Notes: generated from the letters alone by a model not told the origin. Positions 7,688 through 15,962 are shown, counted from the first letter of the stretch. The stretch: 64,000 nt of DNA from Rhizobium sp. R634 (GCF_002211305.1 NZ_LOKW01000026.1:186001-250000), one strand, 5' to 3'. Numbers and translations are program-made.

Positions 7688-9694
7688 TCAAGCCGCCTTG
7701 GCTTTCTTTGCTTCGGCCTTGCGACGCACGTCCGGCGGTGTCGCCTCGAGGGCCAGGCTCTCGACGGCGGCGTCGAGCCCCAGCGAAACCTGATCCTGGC
7801 TGCCGAGGCGGCGGATATTGACCGTGCGCTCCTCGGCTTCCTTCCTGCCGCAGACGATGATGACAGGAACCTTGGTCACCGAGTGCTCGCGGATCTTGTA
7901 ATTGATCTTCTCGTTGCGGAAGTCGGTCTCGACGTTGAGACCGGCATCCCGCAGCGCCTCGGCCACTTCAAGCCCGTAGGTATCGGCTTCCGAGGTGATC
8001 GTCGCCACCACCACCTGCAGCGGTGATACCCAGAGCGGCATATGGCCGGCGAAGTTCTCGATCAGGATGCCGAGGAAGCGCTCCATCGAGCCGCAGATGG
8101 CGCGATGGATCATGACAGGCTGCGTCTTTTCGGAGTTGCTGTCGATGTAGAACGCGCCGAAACGTTCCGGCAGGTTGAAGTCGACCTGCGTCGTGCCGCA
8201 CTGCCATTCGCGGCCGATCGCATCCTTCAGCGTATATTCGAACTTCGGTCCGTAGAAGGCGCCCTCGCCCGGCAGAATGCCGGTCTTGATGCGGCCTTCC
8301 GACTGAGCCTCGATCGTTTTCAGAACGTCGGTCATGACGGCTTCGGCGCGATCCCAGAGCGCGTCGGAACCGACACGCTTTTCCGGACGGGTCGAGAGCT
8401 TCACGACGATTTCCTTGAAGCCGAAATCTTCATAGACCGACAGGATCAGATCGTTGATCTTCAGGCACTCGGCGGCCATCTGCTCGTCCGTGCAGAAGAT
8501 GTGCGCGTCGTCCTGCGTGAAGCCGCGCACGCGCATCAAACCGTGCAGCGCGCCCGACGGCTCGTAGCGATGCACCAGCCCGAATTCCGCGAGGCGGATC
8601 GGCAGCTCGCGATAGGACTTGAGGCCATGCTTGAAGATCTGCACGTGGCCGGGGCAGTTCATCGGCTTCAGCGCGAAGACGCGGTTGTCCGCTTCCTTGT
8701 CTTGCGGGTGCGTCATCGCATGCGCCGATTTCACGGCGAACATGTTTTCCTGATACCAGCCCCAGTGCCCCGAAGTTTCCCAGAGAGACGTGTCGAGCAC
8801 CTGCGGCGCGTTGACTTCCTGATAGTCTGCGGCCAGCCGCCGGCGCATATAGGCGACGAGCGTCTGGAAGATGCGCCAGCCCTTGCCGTGCCAGAAAACG
8901 ACGCCCGGGCCTTCCTCCTGGAAATGGAAGAGATCCATTTCGCGGCCGAGCTTGCGGTGGTCACGCTTTTCGGCTTCCGCCAGCACGTGCAGGTAGTTGT
9001 CGAGATCGGCCTGGTCGGCCCATGCCGTGCCGTAGATGCGCGACAGCATCGCGTTGTTGCTGTCGCCACGCCAATAAGCGCCGGCAACCTTCATCAGCTT
9101 GAACGCGGTGCCGACCTGGCCGGTGGAGGCCATATGCGGGCCGCGGCAGAGATCGAACCAGTCGCCCTGATGGTAGATCTTCAGATCCTGCCCTGCGGGA
9201 ATCGCGTCGACGAGTTCGACCTTGTACTGCTCGCCCTTGGCGGCAAAGACTTCCTTGGCCTTCTCGCGCGACCAGACCTGCTTGGTGAAGGGCGCGTTGC
9301 GGGCGATGATCTCCTTCATCTTCTTTTCGATCTTCGGCAGATCGTCGGGCGTGAAGGGCTCGTTCTTGGCGAAGTCGTAGTAGAAGCCGTTCTCGATGAC
9401 GGGGCCGATCGTCACCTGCGTGCCGGGCCAGAGTTCCTGCACGGCTTCTGCCATCACGTGCGCGGCGTCATGCCGAATAAGCTCCAGCGCGCGGCCGTCC
9501 TTGCGGGTGATGATCTCGATCTTGCCGTCGGTGACGGCATCGGAAAGGTCTTGCACGGTGCCGTCGATCGCAATGGCGACGGCGCTCTTGGCAAGCGACT
9601 TGGAAATGGATTCGGCGACATCCCTGCCGGTCGCGCCAGCCGGGAAGCTGCGCACCGAACCATCGGGAAATGTCAGGGAAACGGATTGGGACAT
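7688..9694 (-). CDS. thrS: Threonyl-tRNA synthetase
   Basis: The 668-residue cytoplasmic enzyme charges tRNA-Thr. An N-terminal TGS domain (about 1-66) is followed by the editing domain with the HDAAHVMAEA metal-type motif near residue 74 and CRGPHMASTG later. The class II catalytic core has MNCPGHVQIFKHG, with the zinc-binding cysteine, VHRYEPSGALHGLMRVRGFTQDDAH (motif 2 region), and a C-terminal anticodon-binding domain with VVVATITSEADTYG. Length is normal for the family. An AAGGAGAATTTCG ribosome site precedes the ATG. I see no T-box or other leader element in the 120 bases upstream. Confidence 0.97.
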   Translation of the reverse strand: MSQSVSLTFPDGSVRSFPAGATGRDVAESISKSLAKSAVAIAIDGTVQDLSDAVTDGKIEIITRKDGRALELIRHDAAHVMAEAVQELWPGTQVTIGPVIENGFYYDFAKNEPFTPDDLPKIEKKMKEIIARNAPFTKQVWSREKAKEVFAAKGEQYKVELVDAIPAGQDLKIYHQGDWFDLCRGPHMASTGQVGTAFKLMKVAGAYWRGDSNNAMLSRIYGTAWADQADLDNYLHVLAEAEKRDHRKLGREMDLFHFQEEGPGVVFWHGKGWRIFQTLVAYMRRRLAADYQEVNAPQVLDTSLWETSGHWGWYQENMFAVKSAHAMTHPQDKEADNRVFALKPMNCPGHVQIFKHGLKSYRELPIRLAEFGLVHRYEPSGALHGLMRVRGFTQDDAHIFCTDEQMAAECLKINDLILSVYEDFGFKEIVVKLSTRPEKRVGSDALWDRAEAVMTDVLKTIEAQSEGRIKTGILPGEGAFYGPKFEYTLKDAIGREWQCGTTQVDFNLPERFGAFYIDSNSEKTQPVMIHRAICGSMERFLGILIENFAGHMPLWVSPLQVVVATITSEADTYGLEVAEALRDAGLNVETDFRNEKINYKIREHSVTKVPVIIVCGRKEAEERTVNIRRLGSQDQVSLGLDAAVESLALEATPPDVRRKAEAKKAKAA

Positions 9695-9815
9695 CGAAAT
9701 TCTCCTTGTCCAGTCCCGCCAACGAATGCGGGTGGTTGAAACGGAAGCATCATCGCTGTGGGATGCGCTGTCGCCTGATACTGAGATTTGCCGCGGGAGT
9801 AAAGAAGAAGCCGTC

Positions 9816-10343
9816 CTACATGATCATCTGAGCGAGGCCGCAGACCGTATTCCAGTTGCGCATCGTTCCGATGCCGAGCCGCTTGGTGGTCAGCGCCGAA
9901 AGCAGCTTGGACTGGCTCAGCTTGCCGGCAAAATCGATCCAGAGATCGCCGCCGACGACGGCGATACGCTGACCTTCCGCCATCAGCGGTTTAAGCGCCT
10001 CCACCTTCTCGGGATCGATCGGCAGGCGCATCACCCGGACGATTACCTGATCACCGCTGCCATCCCTGAAGGGATTGGTGCCGCAGAGTGCCATCCAGGT
10101 GCAGTCGCTGCGCACGATGATGTCGACATGCTTGCCGAACTTCTCTTCGAAGGCCTCTTCGAGCGCGACTTCGAGTTCGTGCGGCCGCACGTCGTCGGCT
10201 TCGAAGACGAGATTGCCTGTCGAAACCAGCGTGCGCGGCTCCCGATAACCAAGCTCTTTGGCAAGTGCGCGCAAATCTTCCATGATGACGCGCCGGTCGG
10301 GCGTCAGGACGATGCTGTGCAGAAGCGCTACGAACATGCTCAT
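9816..10343 (-). CDS. DUF1697 domain-containing protein
   Basis: A 175-residue protein of the DUF1697 family, function unknown. It shows the family pattern: FVALLHSIVL near the N-terminus (usually VALLRGINVG, so the glycine turn is changed here), LRALAKELGYREPRTLVSTGNLVFEA, and the later MRNWNTVCGLAQMI end. The start could be ATG 10343 or 10337; the second has the better-spaced GAGGGTG. It sits 5-11 bases after yidD and is the last gene of the leftward run that begins with the NifU-like scaffold. The altered VALLHSIVL in place of the family's glycine-bearing turn is worth noting. Confidence 0.8.
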   Translation of the reverse strand: MSMFVALLHSIVLTPDRRVIMEDLRALAKELGYREPRTLVSTGNLVFEADDVRPHELEVALEEAFEEKFGKHVDIIVRSDCTWMALCGTNPFRDGSGDQVIVRVMRLPIDPEKVEALKPLMAEGQRIAVVGGDLWIDFAGKLSQSKLLSALTTKRLGIGTMRNWNTVCGLAQMIM

Positions 10344-10348
10344 CACCC

Positions 10349-10753
10349 TCACCCCGTCTTGCGCCCGAGGGCGAGATAGCGCCACGGCGTCCACCAGCGA
10401 AAATCGTCGCCAAGCCTCTCGGGCACCTGGTCGAGGCCGCTGGTGCCGCCGGGGCCGCAGCGGCCGACGCGGAAGAACGTCATCCAGCCGCCTGCCCAAA
10501 GGCCGTGGCGGGCGATCGACTCGTAGCCATATTCGGAACAGGTCGGGATATGGCGGCAGGAATTGCCGACAAAACCGGAGAGCGTCAGCTGATAGAAACG
10601 GATGAGTCCCATGCCGAGCAGGCGGTCGGGAGTTTTCCGGAAGGGGCCGGCATAGTTGCGGGATCGGTGTGCCGGCGCTTTGCGCGGCTTTTCGGGGCCG
10701 GCGGCGCCGCCGTCGTCCTCATCGCCGATCTGCTGGGCGCAGAACTCGCACAT
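10349..10753 (-). CDS. yidD: Membrane protein insertion efficiency factor YidD
   Basis: The 134-residue protein contains the YidD signature: LIRFYQLTLSGFVGNSCRHIPTCSEYGYESIARHG spread over residues 50-85, with the paired cysteines, followed by GWMTFFRVGRCGPGGTSGLDQVP. YidD is a small peripheral inner-membrane protein that aids YidC in inserting membrane proteins. The N-terminal 40 residues hold an extra MCEFCAQQIG stretch with a Cys-x-x-Cys pair and a charged linker, which is longer than in enterobacteria. It is usually next to rnpA/yidC; here it lies in a leftward run with a NifU-like scaffold (5-base gap) and DUF1697. Confidence 0.9.
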   Translation of the reverse strand: MCEFCAQQIGDEDDGGAAGPEKPRKAPAHRSRNYAGPFRKTPDRLLGMGLIRFYQLTLSGFVGNSCRHIPTCSEYGYESIARHGLWAGGWMTFFRVGRCGPGGTSGLDQVPERLGDDFRWWTPWRYLALGRKTG

Positions 10754-10758
10754 CTCGC

Positions 10759-11205
10759 TTACGCCTCGACAACTTCCGTCCGTTTCGCCTCGATCTGCCC
10801 GATCGCATCGACGACCGCATCGAAGGTCAGCATCGTCGAGGCGTGGCGGGCCTTGTAATCCCGCACCGGCAGCAGGTAGCGCATGTCTTCGAACCGCCCG
10901 ACGGGGCCTTGCCCATCCGCCTTCAACATGGCGAGCATGTCCTCGCGTGCCTGGCGCACCTCGACCGATGTCGCGCCAACGACATGGCGGGCCATGATCG
11001 AGGAAGACGCCTGCCCGAGCGCGCAAGCCTTCACGTCATGGGCAAAACCCGTCACCGTATCGCCGTCCATCTTCAGCCAGATCCGCACCTTAGAGCCGCA
11101 GAGCTTGGAATGGGCTTGGGCGCTCGCATCGGCGTCCGAGAGCGTCCCGGTCAACGGAATATTACCGGCGAATTCGAGGATCTTGCTGTTGTAGATGTCG
11201 TCCAT
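10759..11205 (-). CDS. NifU-like iron-sulfur scaffold protein lacking the third cysteine
   Basis: A 148-residue protein of the NifU N-terminal/IscU/SufU fold. The first two cluster cysteines are visible in KLCGSKV (C36) and KACALGQAS (C61). The third, normally in an HCS motif, is replaced by alanine (RHAST, A122). The fold is otherwise well kept, with MDDIYNSKILEFAGN at the start. The usual role is to hold a nascent Fe-S cluster or to work with a desulfurase; with one ligand missing the role here is uncertain. It heads a leftward run with yidD and is divergent from folE. Confidence 0.85.
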   Translation of the reverse strand: MDDIYNSKILEFAGNIPLTGTLSDADASAQAHSKLCGSKVRIWLKMDGDTVTGFAHDVKACALGQASSSIMARHVVGATSVEVRQAREDMLAMLKADGQGPVGRFEDMRYLLPVRDYKARHASTMLTFDAVVDAIGQIEAKRTEVVEA

Positions 11206-11511
11206 GCTGGATTCCGCTCCAAAATCGCTGCGGATCGGCCGTTTTTCAGCCTGTTATTGTCGTTGAAACAAAAAACACACCGTGTCCTCTAAGGATACTT
11301 ACATAGCACGGCCGTCTTCCTATATGTATGTCGTTCGAAGGCCATGAAAATGCAATGGCCTCGTGTAAGTTTGATTGGGAAACCGTGCCGGACGGGCTGA
11401 ATGGCCCTGAAAGCCCCGGAGCCTGCCAAAGGTGCAAGAATTCCCGAATGGGACTGACCAGTGGCAATTCCGACAGATGGGTCCGCGGTGCGGACCAGGA
11501 GACCATTGATC
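11206..11511 (+). other. Divergent intergenic region and long folE leader
   Basis: The 306-base region separates the NifU-like gene (left) from folE (right). It holds a plausible folE promoter at 11298-11326, then about 180 bases of leader. The leader has a hairpin with 7-bp arms (AGGCCAT 11339-11345 with ATGGCCT 11355-11361) and a GC-rich segment around 11385-11425 with several short self-complementary runs. I found no convincing coding region; a small reading frame from 11328 overlaps folE out of frame and has no supporting features. I could not match the leader to a riboswitch class. Confidence 0.5.
11298..11326 (+). promoter_or_regulatory. Predicted sigma-70-type promoter of folE
   Basis: CTTACA (-35) and TATATG (-10) are separated by exactly 17 bases, pointing right towards folE; transcription would start near 11333. 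This is a pattern match only. Confidence 0.45.
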
Positions 11512-12126
11512 ATGGACGCCATCGTGAAGAACTTTCCGCAGACGAACCGCGAGTCCGACCGCCCCTCCCAGCAGGAGGCGGAGGAAGCCGTCCGCGTTTT
11601 GCTGCGCTGGGCCGGTGACGATCCGACGCGCGAAGGCCTGCTCGAAACGCCGGCCCGTGTTGTCAAATCCTATCGCGAACTTTTCTCCGGCTACGACATG
11701 GCGCCGGAAGACGTGCTCGGCCGCACCTTCGAAGAGGTCGCCGGCTACGACGACATGGTCCTCGTCAAGGACATTCCCTTCTATTCGCATTGCGAGCACC
11801 ACATGGTGCCGATCATCGGCAAGGCCCACGTCGCCTACATGCCCGATGGCCGCGTGCTCGGCCTGTCGAAGATCGCCCGCGTGGTCGAGATTTACGGCCG
11901 CCGTCTGCAGACGCAGGAAACCATGACCGCGCAGATCGCCCGGGCGATCGACGATACCCTTAATCCGCGCGGCGTTGCGGTGATGATCGAGGCTGAACAT
12001 ATGTGCATGGCGATGCGCGGCGTTCAGAAGCAAGGTTCGAACACATTGACGACGACATTTACGGGAACGTTCAAGACCGAGCCGGCCGACCAGGCCCGTT
12101 TCATGAGCATGGTGCGGAGCCGCTGA
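11512..12126 (+). CDS. folE: GTP cyclohydrolase I
   Basis: The 204-residue enzyme opens GTP to dihydroneopterin triphosphate, the first step of folate (and other pterin) synthesis. The core motifs are clear: GDDPTREGLLETPARVVKSY, the zinc and active-site block FYSHCEHHMVPIIGKAHVAYMP, LSKIARVVEIYGRRLQTQE, and the C-terminal EAEHMCMAMRGVQKQGS with the second zinc cysteine. Zinc ligands are present, so it is the type IA enzyme. ATG 11512 gives the usual rhizobial length; a GTG at 11461 is in frame but unlikely. hisI follows 25 bases downstream in the same direction. Confidence 0.97.
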   Translation: MDAIVKNFPQTNRESDRPSQQEAEEAVRVLLRWAGDDPTREGLLETPARVVKSYRELFSGYDMAPEDVLGRTFEEVAGYDDMVLVKDIPFYSHCEHHMVPIIGKAHVAYMPDGRVLGLSKIARVVEIYGRRLQTQETMTAQIARAIDDTLNPRGVAVMIEAEHMCMAMRGVQKQGSNTLTTTFTGTFKTEPADQARFMSMVRSR

Positions 12127-12151
12127 TACCGGCTCCCTCAGGAGGGCCGCG

Positions 12152-12604
12152 ATGGGGCAACTGATCTTCAATCAACCGTCCGAGGACAAGTCCGCCTTGG
12201 AAGATGCCGGCGATTTCACGCCGCGTTTCGACGATCGCGGCTTGATCACCGCGATTGTGACCGATGCCGGCGACGGCGAACTGCTGATGGTGGCGCATAT
12301 GAATGCCCAGGCGCTGGCGCTGACCATCCAGACCGGCACGGCCCACTATTTCAGCCGGTCGCGCGGCAAGATCTGGAAAAAAGGCGAGACCTCGGGCAAT
12401 CTCCAGACTGTCAAGGAAATCCGCACCGATTGCGATCAGGACGCCATCTGGCTGAAAGTCGAGGTCGCCGGTCACGACGCCACCTGCCACACCGGCAGGC
12501 GCTCCTGCTTCTACCGGACGGTCACCCTTCAGGACGGAAAGCCGATGCTCGATATCGTTGACGACGAGCGTCATTTCGATCCCAAGGACATCTACGGAAA
12601 ATAG
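12152..12604 (+). CDS. hisI: Phosphoribosyl-AMP cyclohydrolase
   Basis: The 150-residue enzyme carries out step 3 of histidine synthesis, opening the purine ring of phosphoribosyl-AMP. The signature is intact: YFSRSRGKIWKKGETSGN, the Mg site DCDQDAIWLKVE, and the zinc ligands in HDATCHTGRRSCFYR. It is a single-function HisI with no HisE (pyrophosphatase) domain. An AGGAGGGCCGCG ribosome site lies just before ATG 12152. It follows folE in the same direction with a short gap, so the two may be cotranscribed. Confidence 0.96.
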   Translation: MGQLIFNQPSEDKSALEDAGDFTPRFDDRGLITAIVTDAGDGELLMVAHMNAQALALTIQTGTAHYFSRSRGKIWKKGETSGNLQTVKEIRTDCDQDAIWLKVEVAGHDATCHTGRRSCFYRTVTLQDGKPMLDIVDDERHFDPKDIYGK

Positions 12605-12720
12605 CCCGAATTCCCTGACAATTGTCCCTTATTGCGCCAGAAACCGCCCCTATATACGATTTGGAAACGGATCGGGCACACTGTCGGAAATCACGTGTTC
12701 TGCTGGGAGGGGAGAGCGCC

Positions 12721-13683
12721 ATGCTGAGCTGGAGTCTGCATCGTCAAAGCTCTGAAGGCGAGGGTTCCGGCTCCGGCATGTCCACCACACTCGAAACGAT
12801 CCCTCCCCCCGCGCCTGCAAAAAAAATCAAGATCGCGCTTGCGCTCGGCGGCGGAGCGGCTCGCGGCTGGGCCCATATCGGCGTGCTGCGCGCCCTCGAC
12901 GAGGCCAAAATCGAGATCGGCATGATTGCCGGCACCTCGATCGGTGCGCTGGTCGGCGGCTGTTATCTCGCCGGCAAACTCGATGAGCTCGAAAGCTTCG
13001 CCCGCTCGCTGACCATGCGCCGCATCGCAAGCCTGCTCGATCTCACGATCGGCGGCAGCGGCCTCTTCGGCGGCATGCGGCTGACCAAACGCATGCAGGA
13101 ACATCTCGAAGGCTTCAACGTCGAGGATCTCGACCGGCCTTTCGTCGCGGTCGCGGCCGAGGTCAATACCGGCCACGAAGTCTGGATCGCGAACGGTTCG
13201 CTGATCACGGCGCTCAGGGCTTCCTATGCCCTGCCCGGCATTTTCGAGCCGGTGCGCAGCAATCACCGCACGCTGGTCGATGGAGCGCTGGTCAATCCGG
13301 TTCCCGTCTCCGTCTGCCGCGCTTACGAGCAGCTGCTCGTCGTTGCCGTCAATCTCAATTACGATCTCTACGGCCGCTCTGCCGTCGTCCGGCATAATGC
13401 CAGCCTCTCGCCGCAGGAAGTTCAGAAGCAGGAAGAGGCGCCCTATGCGCGGCTCGGCATGACCGGCGTCATGGTGCAGGCCTTCAACATCATCCAGGAT
13501 AGGATTGCCCGCGCCCGCCTTGCCGGCGACCCGCCTGATATCTCTCTGCAGCCGCGTCTGAGCGACATCGGCCTTTCCGAGTTTCACCGGGCCGGTGAAG
13601 CGATCGAACGCGGCTATGAGGAAGCGAGGGCCAGACTCCCCGAAATCAAGCGTATGCAGGAAGTCTACGCCAGCCATCCCTGA
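12721..13683 (+). CDS. Patatin-like phospholipase family protein (RssA-type)
   Basis: The 320-residue protein has the patatin fold: oxyanion loop LALGGGAARGWAHIG at about 38-52, nucleophile elbow GTSIG (serine in G-T-S-I-G, near residue 70), and the catalytic Asp in LVDGALVNP. This makes it a Ser-Asp dyad lipid acyl hydrolase, of the RssA/YchK-like bacterial group. No signal peptide is seen; the first 30 residues are Ser/Gly-rich and unstructured. A strong GGGAGGGGAG ribosome site precedes ATG 12721, which decides the start. The substrate is unknown. Confidence 0.9.
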   Translation: MLSWSLHRQSSEGEGSGSGMSTTLETIPPPAPAKKIKIALALGGGAARGWAHIGVLRALDEAKIEIGMIAGTSIGALVGGCYLAGKLDELESFARSLTMRRIASLLDLTIGGSGLFGGMRLTKRMQEHLEGFNVEDLDRPFVAVAAEVNTGHEVWIANGSLITALRASYALPGIFEPVRSNHRTLVDGALVNPVPVSVCRAYEQLLVVAVNLNYDLYGRSAVVRHNASLSPQEVQKQEEAPYARLGMTGVMVQAFNIIQDRIARARLAGDPPDISLQPRLSDIGLSEFHRAGEAIERGYEEARARLPEIKRMQEVYASHP

Positions 13684-13693
13684 TGCAGACGTC

Positions 13694-13713
13694 GTCCCAA
13701 GGCGGCTTGGGAC
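13694..13713. terminator. Hairpin between convergent genes
   Basis: GTCCCAAG (13694-13701) pairs with CTTGGGAC (13706-13713) around a four-base loop, between the stops of the patatin and CBS genes. There is no T run, so efficiency is uncertain. Confidence 0.45.
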
Positions 13714-13740
13714 AACGGCACGGAACGAGGCAACGAAACC

Positions 13741-14175
13741 TCAACCGGCGATATAGGCCTTGATTTCCTCGGCCTCACGCTCGACCGCGGCAATGCGCGA
13801 CTTCACCACGTCGCCGATCGAAATGATGCCGGCAAGCTTGCCGTTGCTTTCCACCGGCACGTGACGGAAACGGCGGCTGGTCATCAGTTCCATCAGCTCA
13901 TTGACGGTCGTCTCCTCGTGACAGCGATAGACCTTCGACGTCATGACCTGGGAGAGCGGCTGATCGAGGCTCTCCTTGCCGTGCTTGGCAATGGCATGCA
14001 CGAGATCGCGCTCGGTGAACATGCCGGAAATCCGGTTTTCCATGCCGACGACCACGATGGCGCCGATCTTCTTCTTGCTTAGAATGGCGGCCGCCTCGGC
14101 AACGGTGGTGTTCGGCGCGGCGGTGACGACGTCCCTACCCTTCAGGTCGAGGATTGCTTTGACTGAACTGGTCAT
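13741..14175 (-). CDS. CBS domain-containing protein
   Basis: A 144-residue protein made of two CBS domains (about 7-70 and 76-135), which normally bind adenine nucleotides as energy sensors. Typical segments are TVAEAAAILSKKKIGAIVVV, GMFTERDLVHAIAKHG, and RFRHVPVESNGKLAGIISIGDVVKSRI. No enzyme or transporter domain is attached, so it is a stand-alone CBS pair with an unknown partner. An AGGAGG site precedes the ATG, and a GTGAAACA-AGTGTCAC motif lies 18 bases further up. Confidence 0.92.
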   Translation of the reverse strand: MTSSVKAILDLKGRDVVTAAPNTTVAEAAAILSKKKIGAIVVVGMENRISGMFTERDLVHAIAKHGKESLDQPLSQVMTSKVYRCHEETTVNELMELMTSRRFRHVPVESNGKLAGIISIGDVVKSRIAAVEREAEEIKAYIAG

Positions 14176-14266
14176 TCGAACCTCCTATGTCCGTGAAACA
14201 AGTGTCACAGGCATCCGCGGCAGTTTCTCCCCCCATCGCGGATCGTTCGATCGTGCACCGCCCGGC

Positions 14267-15055
14267 TCAGGATTGCAACAGATCCTTCTGCGCTTCGGCA
14301 GGTTCCACAGGCGACCGCGGCGCCCGGTCGAAAAGCGCAAACAGGAGGAAGCCGAAGACGAAGCCGCCGATATGCGCATCCCAGGCGATTTCCTGGCTCC
14401 CGTCGCCGACGAGCGGGACGCCGACGGCAATCAGCGCATTGCCGAACAGCCAGAACAGCATGAAGATGACGACGGTCCGGCTCCTCATCGCCTCGAAAAT
14501 GGAAAGCCGCGCATTGAGATGCGCCGGCTGCATCGGCTGCCGTTCAGGCGGGAAAGCGAATCGGCAGGCCGCCCCCATCAGTCCGGAAATGACGCCGGAC
14601 GCGCCGATCAGCAGCGATATGTTCCCCCAGTTCAACGCCGTGTGCAGGGCCGCGGACGCAACGGAAGAAAAGAGCCAGAAGAGCACGAAGCGCAGCGTGC
14701 CGATGCGGCGCACGACCGGCGCGCCGAAGGCCATCAGCCAGACGGCATTGAAGACGATATGTTCGACGCCGCCATGCAGCAGCGAATAGGTGACCGGCGT
14801 CCAGAACAGTTCCGGCCCCTGCTGCGACAGCGGGATCAGATAACGTGCGGGAATGAAACCGAAGGTGAAAAGCAGCCACTCCACCGCATCGTCGGACAGC
14901 ACCAGCGCCTGCACCGCATAGATCGCGACCAGCAGGCAAAGGCTGAAGAACAGCGCCGGCGGAAGGTTGAAGACCGGTACGCGTGGCGGCTGTGCCGGCG
15001 GCTGGCCCCTTGGAGGTTCGGGCACCGTGTTCGGCTCGGCCGTCTGCTCGTTCAT
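14267..15055 (-). CDS. Rhomboid family intramembrane serine protease
   Basis: The 262-residue membrane protein has about six hydrophobic segments after a proline-rich cytoplasmic N-terminus (residues 1-33). The rhomboid catalytic pair is visible: serine in GASGVISGLMGA, and histidine in DAHIGGFVFGF in the last helix. The HGGVEHIVFNAVWL segment is the typical conserved histidine/asparagine helix. It should cut membrane-spanning substrates in the inner membrane; targets are unknown. ATG 15055 was chosen (MNEQTAEP), since upstream codons have no family similarity. The upstream region holds a minus-strand terminator (15102-15133). Confidence 0.92.
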   Translation of the reverse strand: MNEQTAEPNTVPEPPRGQPPAQPPRVPVFNLPPALFFSLCLLVAIYAVQALVLSDDAVEWLLFTFGFIPARYLIPLSQQGPELFWTPVTYSLLHGGVEHIVFNAVWLMAFGAPVVRRIGTLRFVLFWLFSSVASAALHTALNWGNISLLIGASGVISGLMGAACRFAFPPERQPMQPAHLNARLSIFEAMRSRTVVIFMLFWLFGNALIAVGVPLVGDGSQEIAWDAHIGGFVFGFLLFALFDRAPRSPVEPAEAQKDLLQS

Positions 15056-15101
15056 CTGTATTTCGCCTCGTTGAGGCCACAGCCATACAGGAGCGCCTGT
15101 C

Positions 15102-15133
15102 AAAAAAAAAGCCGCCCGGAGTGTCGGACGGCG
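15102..15133 (-). terminator. Intrinsic terminator on the minus strand with no coding gene before it
   Basis: Read on the minus strand, GCCGTCCG (15132-15125) and CGGGCGGC (15118-15111) form an 8-bp stem around a six-base loop, followed by nine T residues (15110-15102). This is a textbook rho-independent terminator. It lies 47 bases before the rhomboid start and has no minus-strand gene upstream, so it ends either a small RNA or an attenuated leader of the rhomboid gene. Confidence 0.8.
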
Positions 15134-15347
15134 TACCGGGATCCCAAGGAAAGACTTTGGCCCGGTCAGGCTGTGCAGAACTTCGAAAGTCGAAGCGATG
15201 TGAAACAGTGTCACGACGGGCATCGCAGCTCAACCGAAACCATTCGTTAACCTTACCGGCCCGGCTTTGGCATGAAATCCGCATGGTAAAGCCTGTAAGG
15301 GCCATGAGGGCCTGAAATTGCTCCGGAATGGGACAGGTTGGTGTGAA

Positions 15348-15962
15348 ATGCGTTTACAAACGACCATCGAAATCTTCGACTACTGGAATCGCATCCGCGG
15401 CACTGCGGATGCGCCGTTGAAGTCACAAGTCGAACCCTCTGCCGTCCCCCATCTTCTCCAGAGCCTCTTCATTCTGGAGATGCGCGAAGGCAGAGACATC
15501 GGCTTCCGGCTTGCCGGCACACGCATCTGCGATCTCTTCGGACGCGATCTGCGCGGCGAGCGTTTCTCGTCGCTATGGGCGCATGGTCAGCATATGGATA
15601 TCGAACGCACGGCGATGGGCGTCATGGACCATGCCATGCCGGCCCTGTTCAATGCCACCGGCTACAGCACCGTTGGTCACCAGGCCTCCTTCGAGATCAT
15701 CATGATGCCGCTGCGTTCACAGGACGGCGCCTGCGACCGGCTGCTCGGCGCAATCACGCCGGCCGCCGCCGCAAGCTGGCTGGAGATCGTGCCGCTCGAA
15801 TTCCTGGCGCTCGACCGCAGCCGTCTGCTGCCGACACGTTTCGGCAAGGCTGCGTCGGTCGAGATGCGTCCGATCAACAAGATCGCCGCCGGCAAAAGCG
15901 CCCGTTTCGGCCAGGTCATGCGCCGCATGGTGTCGCATCTGCTGAGCGCGGAGGCGCGCTGA
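15348..15962 (+). CDS. PAS domain-containing protein (PF07310-like)
   Basis: A 204-residue protein matching the small PAS-type family common in rhizobia (PF07310). It has EIFDYWNRIRG at the start, FILEMREGRDIGFRLAGTRICDLFGRDLRG (the PAS core), and the later FEIIMMPLRSQDGACDRLLGAI segment. There is no kinase, cyclase or DNA-binding domain. Its ligand and partner are unknown; a soluble sensory role is inferred. ATG 15348 is preferred to a TTG at 15318 because the family similarity starts at MRLQTTIEIF. The PilZ gene follows in the same direction. Confidence 0.85.
   Translation: MRLQTTIEIFDYWNRIRGTADAPLKSQVEPSAVPHLLQSLFILEMREGRDIGFRLAGTRICDLFGRDLRGERFSSLWAHGQHMDIERTAMGVMDHAMPALFNATGYSTVGHQASFEIIMMPLRSQDGACDRLLGAITPAAAASWLEIVPLEFLALDRSRLLPTRFGKAASVEMRPINKIAAGKSARFGQVMRRMVSHLLSAEAR

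Noticed and set aside
8042..9739. A 565-codon plus-strand frame opposite thrS
   Set aside because: Antisense shadow of thrS; high-GC DNA often leaves such frames open.
9695..9815. T-box or other tRNA-sensing leader before thrS
   Set aside because: The leader is short, and no stem plus TGGNACC-type bulge was found; T-boxes are also rare in alphaproteobacteria.
11328..11618. A small rightward reading frame starting within the folE leader
   Set aside because: It overlaps folE out of frame, lacks a ribosome site and shows no protein features.
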